In this document: piece by piece, positions 13,222-18,612 of the stretch
How the letters are laid out: each line of letters opens with the position of its first letter
Numbering within the stretch: position 1 is the first letter of the stretch
Source of the DNA: 66-474 sp036278635
Lineage (GTDB): Bacteria > Pseudomonadota > Gammaproteobacteria > Xanthomonadales > Rhodanobacteraceae
Direction: 5' to 3'
Length of the DNA stretch: 18,612 bases
NCBI GenBank assembly: GCA_036278635.1
Contig: DASUKQ010000090.1
Location: 1-18,612, forward strand
Made by a program: the position numbers and the translations under genes
Notes under the pieces: model-generated
The model's input: the letters and a program-made list of their open reading frames with translations, nothing else
Databases searched by the model: none
Told to the model about the DNA's origin: nothing

Positions 13222-13325
13222 GGCTTTGGTGAAAAATCAGGCCACGCATGGCCGTTTTGATATTTGTGATCTTGGACCCGTGTCGACGTCAAGCCGCTTG
13301 CAATGCTGCGATCAGGGATGATCGC
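13222..13325. repeat. Dispersed repeat element, copy 2 (no 27-bp units)
   Basis: It begins GGCTTTGGTGAAAAATCAGG and continues with ATGGCCGTTTTGATATTTGTGATC, and ends in the perfect hairpin TGCGATCA-GGGA-TGATCGCA (ending at 13326). The 27-bp tandem units of the other copies are absent, which shows that they are an optional internal module. It abuts copy 3 directly in the same orientation and lies upstream of the small membrane protein gene. Confidence 0.75.
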
Positions 13326-13327
13326 AA

Positions 13328-13538
13328 AGCTTTCGCGAAAAGTCAGGCCAGGGAGCTCTTGCCATGGATGGCGGCTTTGAGCTCTTGGCCGTGGATGGCG
13401 GCTTTGAGCTCTTGGCCATGGGTGGCGGCTTTGAGCCCTTGGCCATGGATGGCGGCTTCGATGGCCGTTCTGGTGCCTGTGATCCTGGATCCACTCCGCG
13501 TCCAGCGGTTGGGAGACCCGGCGATCAGGGACGATCGC
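13328..13538. repeat. Dispersed repeat element, copy 3 (four 27-bp units)
   Basis: It begins AGCTTTCGCGAAAAGTCAGG. Four tandem units of the type GAGCTCTTGGCCATGGATGG plus CGGCTTT follow at 13353-13378 (one base short), 13379-13405, 13406-13432 and 13433-13459. Next come ATGGCCGTTCTGGTGCCTGT and a middle part, and it ends in the hairpin GGCGATC-AGGGAC-GATCGCC (13522-13539). The hairpin overlaps the last codons and stop of the M14 peptidase gene. With copy 2 it fills the 334-nt gap between the peptidase gene and the small membrane protein gene. Confidence 0.85.
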
Positions 13539-16314
13539 CAATTATCGCATTGAAGAACATGCGGTAACTGCCGATGGTTTCACCGCGCCAGACGGGATTG
13601 TTGGCAAACAGCACCACATGGCCCTTGCCGTAGCGGGCATCGACCACCGCCGCGTGGCCCGCCATGGAACCGCCGTTTTCAAGCAACCCGCTGATCAGCA
13701 GCTCGTTTGCGTCCGCCCAGCGCACGATGACCTTGGGCCGGTCGGCCTCCGGAATCACGAACGGGTTGTTGCGGGCCTGCTCGGCATTCAGGGGCACGGC
13801 CTGCCACGGTTTGACATCGGGCAATGCCGGGGGTGCCTGGTAGGGACGCCCCTCCGGTACGTCGGGATCGTCGGGGCCGCCGCGCCCGGTGGGCCGCTGA
13901 TAGTCGCGGGCCGTCGGCAGGCCACCGTTGCCGATGGTCCGGTTGGCCACGTTGAAGGACATGCCGTCCGAGCTGTACAGCGCGAACACATCGTCGTAAC
14001 CCGAGGCGATGGGGCTCGCCTTGTCGACCAGGTTGGCGCGCAGCACACTGCCGACCACCCGCAGGTCGCCGGGCTTGGCGACCGACACGCCCGGGGCCAG
14101 CCCGACGTCGATCGCGAACCGCGCGCTGTCTTCGGAGGTCACCAGCAATCCGCCCCCGGCCACGAACTTCTTGAGGTTGGCGACGCCACTTTCGCCAAGG
14201 CCTGGCCGCACGTCGGGGGTCGAATCGATCGCGCCGAGGTTGGGCGTGAGCTCGGTCTTTTCCCACGGCATCGGATTGCCGTACCTCGGCAGGCCGTCGA
14301 TGACGAGCCGGGTCAGGTCACGGCTGCCGGAGAAGACCGGTCCGAACAGGATCACGTCGTATTTGCTGCGCAGGTCGGGCTCGCGCGACACGTCCTGGGT
14401 GCTGATGTAGGTGTAGGGTACGTGCAGCTTGTCCAGGGCCATCCGCCACCAGCCTTCGGTCTGGGTCGAAAGCCAGGTGTGCATCAGGGCGATGCGCGGC
14501 AACCGGTCGTGCCTTTCTACGCCGAGCGACGCCAACGTCAGCGCCGGCTGGTCGAAGTCGCCCTGGACTTCCTGCATCGGCACCTTCAGCACCGAGGTAT
14601 CGACGACCCTCGCCACGTCCACCCCGAAGAGGTCGCCGAACGACCAGCCGGTATCGTCGTAGGGGTGCTTCTGCGGATCATCGGGCGCCCAGTACTGGCG
14701 GTCCAGCAAGGTGTCGGCGATCCGCGAATAGGGCTGGTCCATGCGGATGATCCAGCTTCCGGCAGGAAAGCGGCGTTCGACGGCCGCGACCCTGGGCGGC
14801 TCGACCGATACGGAGGACTTGCCCTTCGACTTGCCCTTCGACTTGTCGTTCGCCTTCCCGTCGTTCCCCGTATCGTCGGCAACCTCGACCGTGAACGGCG
14901 CGCTGGCGCGGCTGATCTCGACGTGCTGCATGTGCAACGCGTGCAGCAGGTGCATTTGCGCACCCTTGTCCTTCTCGTCGGCGGTCAGGACATAGGCCGC
15001 GGGCCCGGCAAGTTGCGGCTTCTGGATCGACCGTTTGGACTTCAGCCAGAAGTTTTCGAGGAAGTGCTCGCGGTGCTGCGCGAAGTAGTAAAGCGCCGTC
15101 AGCAGGCCAGACTGTTCGTAGTTGTTGTTGTTGCGCTGCGACCACAGCACCTTGGGCAGTGGCGGATTGGGCTTGTACCAGGTGCGCGCGTATTCGTCGG
15201 GATCGAGGATACGCTCGACGGTGTCTGCCCCGCCGTTGCCGAAGGTTTCGTACAGCCGGCTGATGCCATTGTGCATCGCTGCGATGAACATCAGATACCC
15301 CGGGCTCCAGGTGTCGAAGTCGCCATGGGTGAACACGCCGGGCAACCCCAGTCTGGTCAACTGCTCGACATTGTTCCAGCCGATCTGCTGCCACTCGCTG
15401 GTCAGGATCGGATCGATCCAGGCGTTGTACGGCCCGTCGCCGACCGTGTTGTCGTACAGGAACGGCACCGACTCGTGCAGGTCGTGCAGGACCTGTGCGT
15501 GCCAGTCGACGTACGTGTTCAATACGTTCCTGGTGAGGTCGAGCGTCACCGCCATCGCGTCGCGGTTGTTGTCGTGCGCGACGTAGTGGCCCCAGTAGAT
15601 GAGCCGCGGGGAATCCTCGTCCGGGTGCGCGCGATGCCACTTGTAAAGATCGACCATCCGGTCGCGGCCGTCGACCTCGACCACCGGCGTGATCAGCGTG
15701 ATCATGTGGGAGCGGACGTATTGGATGTATGGCGCGTTGTCGACGGCAAGCCGATAGGCCAGCTCCATCAGCGCGGTCGGCGCGCCGGTTTCCGTCGAAT
15801 GGATGGTGCCGGTGATGTAGTAGACCGGCGTCGTCTGCTTGATGATCGCCGCGGCCTTGGCATCGTCCATGCCGAGTTTGCGCGGATCGGCCAGCTCGGC
15901 GAGGCGCGCCTTGTTGGCGTCGAGATTCTTCATCAACGATTCGTCGGCGATCGCCACCGCGATCATCTCGCGGCCTTCTTCGGTCTTGCCGATGCTGTAC
16001 ACACGCACCCGCGGGGTGGCCTTGGCCAGCATCCGGAAATATCGGTACACGTCTTCCGCGTACGGCAGCATGTCCGGCGCACCGGCCACGTCGCCCAGGA
16101 CCGCTTCGGGCGTCGGCACCGTGCTCGACGCCGGCAGGTAATCGGTCAGCGGCGTATTGAAATCGGGTTGCGTCGTGTACTTGGCGATCTTCGCCGTGTA
16201 GGCCTGATCGACCGGCTGGTCGGGATCCCGTGCGTAAGGATTGTTCGCGGCGCCGAATGCCGTGCCGCATGCCGCCACCAGCAGTCCGGCCAGGCCCACC
16301 CATGTTTTGCGCAT
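13525..16314 (-). CDS. Secreted M14-family zinc metallopeptidase (large)
   Basis: The 929-residue protein has a Sec signal (MRKTWVGLAGLLVAACGTAFGA). VAAC at 13-16 could alternatively be a lipobox. The M14 carboxypeptidase domain has zinc ligands H172 and E175 in GTIHSTETGA and H280 in LHDLHES, plus NNRD with R251 as probable substrate arginine. A lysine/serine/glycine linker (KSKGKSKGKSS, about 491-501) is followed by a C-terminal half with glutamine-amidotransferase-like features (GGGLLVTSEDSARFAIDVG). Similar ~900-residue zinc carboxypeptidases are known in Xanthomonadaceae. GGGGAGCGGGGAC precedes the ATG. The final codons (GDRP) and the stop come from the repeat element. It probably degrades extracellular peptides, substrate unknown. 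Confidence 0.88.
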   Translation of the reverse strand: MRKTWVGLAGLLVAACGTAFGAANNPYARDPDQPVDQAYTAKIAKYTTQPDFNTPLTDYLPASSTVPTPEAVLGDVAGAPDMLPYAEDVYRYFRMLAKATPRVRVYSIGKTEEGREMIAVAIADESLMKNLDANKARLAELADPRKLGMDDAKAAAIIKQTTPVYYITGTIHSTETGAPTALMELAYRLAVDNAPYIQYVRSHMITLITPVVEVDGRDRMVDLYKWHRAHPDEDSPRLIYWGHYVAHDNNRDAMAVTLDLTRNVLNTYVDWHAQVLHDLHESVPFLYDNTVGDGPYNAWIDPILTSEWQQIGWNNVEQLTRLGLPGVFTHGDFDTWSPGYLMFIAAMHNGISRLYETFGNGGADTVERILDPDEYARTWYKPNPPLPKVLWSQRNNNNYEQSGLLTALYYFAQHREHFLENFWLKSKRSIQKPQLAGPAAYVLTADEKDKGAQMHLLHALHMQHVEISRASAPFTVEVADDTGNDGKANDKSKGKSKGKSSVSVEPPRVAAVERRFPAGSWIIRMDQPYSRIADTLLDRQYWAPDDPQKHPYDDTGWSFGDLFGVDVARVVDTSVLKVPMQEVQGDFDQPALTLASLGVERHDRLPRIALMHTWLSTQTEGWWRMALDKLHVPYTYISTQDVSREPDLRSKYDVILFGPVFSGSRDLTRLVIDGLPRYGNPMPWEKTELTPNLGAIDSTPDVRPGLGESGVANLKKFVAGGGLLVTSEDSARFAIDVGLAPGVSVAKPGDLRVVGSVLRANLVDKASPIASGYDDVFALYSSDGMSFNVANRTIGNGGLPTARDYQRPTGRGGPDDPDVPEGRPYQAPPALPDVKPWQAVPLNAEQARNNPFVIPEADRPKVIVRWADANELLISGLLENGGSMAGHAAVVDARYGKGHVVLFANNPVWRGETIGSYRMFFNAIIGDRP

Positions 16315-16415
16315 GTCCCCGCTCCCCACCCGCCTCGATTCGCCCAAGCGTAACCAAAATCAATGGGCGGCGGGGGTGTCGAAAGGCATGGTCGGATGTG
16401 GGCGCCGGGTTCGCC

Positions 16416-17407
16416 TCAATCGCAGATCAACCACTGCACGCTGAATTGCCGCGCCGGATCCGTCCAGACTTCGGCGACCCGAAACCCCGCGCGCGTGGCC
16501 AGGCGGGCGAAGCTTTCCAGCGTGTATTTGCAGCTGTACTCGACCAGCATCGCCTCGCCCCTCGCGAAATGGAACGTGCGGCCGTCGATGTGCACGTCCT
16601 GGTCCCGATTGCTGACGATGTGGGTTTCGATGCGCCCCGCGAGCACGTTGTAACGCGCCCGATGATGAAATCCGTCCAGGTCGAAATCCGCGCCGATCTC
16701 GCGATTGAGGCGCACGAGCAGGTTGAGGGTGAAGGCTGCGGTGACGCCGGCCGCGTCGTTGTAGGCCGCCTCCAGCACCGTCTTGTCCTTGACGAGGTCG
16801 ACGCCGATCAGCACGCCGCCGTCCAGGACACCGCCACCCTGCCTGGCTTCGCTGCGCATCTGCTTCAACAACCGCAGGGCAAATTCGGGGTCGAAATTGC
16901 CGAGGGTGGAGCCGGGGAAATACACCACCGTCTGGCGGGGAGCGCGCGCCGCACGCGGCAACGCGATCGGCTTGGTGAAATCCGCGCACACCGGCAGCAT
17001 CTCGATCCGTGGAAATTCGCTTCCGAGGCTGGCGACGCTTTCGGACACCGCGGTACGCGAGATCTCCACCGGCACGTACGCCACGGGGGACTCGAGGTGT
17101 CGCAGCAACAACCTCGTCTTGACGCCTGCGCCACTGCCGTATTCGACCAGCCGCACATCCGGCCCCAGCGCCGCGGCAATCGCGTCGATGTGGTCGTGCA
17201 TGATCGCCAGCTCGACCCGGGTCGGGTAGTACTCCGGTTGTTCGCAGATCCGCTCGAACAATTCCGAACCGCGCGCATCATAGAAATATTTCGACGGCAG
17301 CCGCTTGGGATTCGCGGAGAGGCCGCGCAAGGCATCCGCGAGGATGTCGTCACGCTTGGGGCGGCGATCGTCGAGGTAGATCCGGCGCACGGCCGGGTTG
17401 TTGGCGT

Positions 17408-17411
<4 letters not shown>
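16416..17411 (-). CDS. egtD: EgtD, L-histidine N-alpha-methyltransferase
   Basis: The 331-residue SAM-dependent enzyme trimethylates histidine to hercynine, the first step of ergothioneine synthesis. KYFYDARGSELFERICEQPE (41-60) with YYPTR is the family signature. The SAM site EYGSGAGVKTR is at 90-100 and YFPGSTLGNF at 164-173. AAYNDAAGVTAAFTLNLLVR holds the histidine-binding asparagine, and RGEAMLVEYSCKY is at 284-296. The length is typical. The ATG overlaps the egtB stop (ATGA) and AAGGA stands 4 nt upstream, so it is translated as an egtB-egtD pair. Confidence 0.95.

Positions 17412-18612
<1,201 letters not shown>

Noticed and set aside
13353..13459. Regular 27-bp repeats that could suggest a CRISPR array
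   Set aside because: The units are directly adjacent with no unique spacers, vary in sequence, and no cas gene is present.
13618..16353. 911-codon plus-strand open frame opposite the M14 peptidase
   Set aside because: It is an antisense shadow. The minus strand has a signal peptide and zinc ligands.
16315..16415. Possible tiny 9-codon frame (MPFDTPAAH) ahead of the M14 peptidase gene
   Set aside because: It is too short to support, with no ribosome-binding site and no regulatory signature.

Overview
The window is GC-rich chromosomal DNA from a gammaproteobacterium, most likely of the Xanthomonadaceae (Lysobacter/Xanthomonas/Stenotrophomonas group). Three things suggest this: the protein families and their order, the tandem lolC-lolD pair near sdh and sdhE, and intergenic tracts of the GGGNATC/GGGACTC type typical of that family. 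No rRNA, tRNA, CRISPR array, prophage or complete insertion sequence was found. The coding content is mainly ordinary housekeeping. The unusual material lies between the genes.

Region 1 (1-7138, all minus strand) runs 5' to 3' as: a small SDHAF4/DUF1674-type protein, sdhC, sdhD, sdhA, sdhB, sdhE, ygfX, lolC, lolD and the first codons of another gene. It combines complex II with two separate SdhA assembly factors, SDHAF4-like at the head and SdhE at the tail. It then leads into the lipoprotein-releasing ABC transporter. Several junctions overlap by 4-8 nt (sdhC/sdhD, sdhE/ygfX, lolC/lolD). Others carry repeat tracts or palindromes.

Region 2 (7239-11223) holds ygfZ (plus), a 343-nt gene-free structured stretch, a SleB-type cell-wall hydrolase (plus) with a clear terminator, two tandem glycine-zipper lipoproteins (minus) and a TatD-family hydrolase (plus).

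Region 3 (11232-13190, minus) holds tcdA, a DUF962/Mpo1-like gene, a strong terminator, a cold-shock protein gene and a two-TM small membrane protein. The tcdA start codon lies inside one arm of a perfect 20-bp inverted repeat.

Region 4 (13222-18612, minus) holds a secreted M14 metallopeptidase of about 930 residues, then egtD and egtB (ergothioneine synthesis). egtB runs off the right edge.

The best candidate for something undescribed is a dispersed repeat element, present as one copy at 8907-9063 and two adjacent copies at 13222-13538. It has a conserved hairpin at one end, a conserved GAAAA[G/A]TCAGG box at the other, and 0, 2 or 4 internal 27-bp tandem units. Copies at both loci sit at the stop codon of a minus-strand gene in the same orientation, and one supplies the last codons and stop of the peptidase gene. 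The tcdA inverted repeat and the G-quadruplex-type tracts in the sdh and lol operons are the next most interesting signals.
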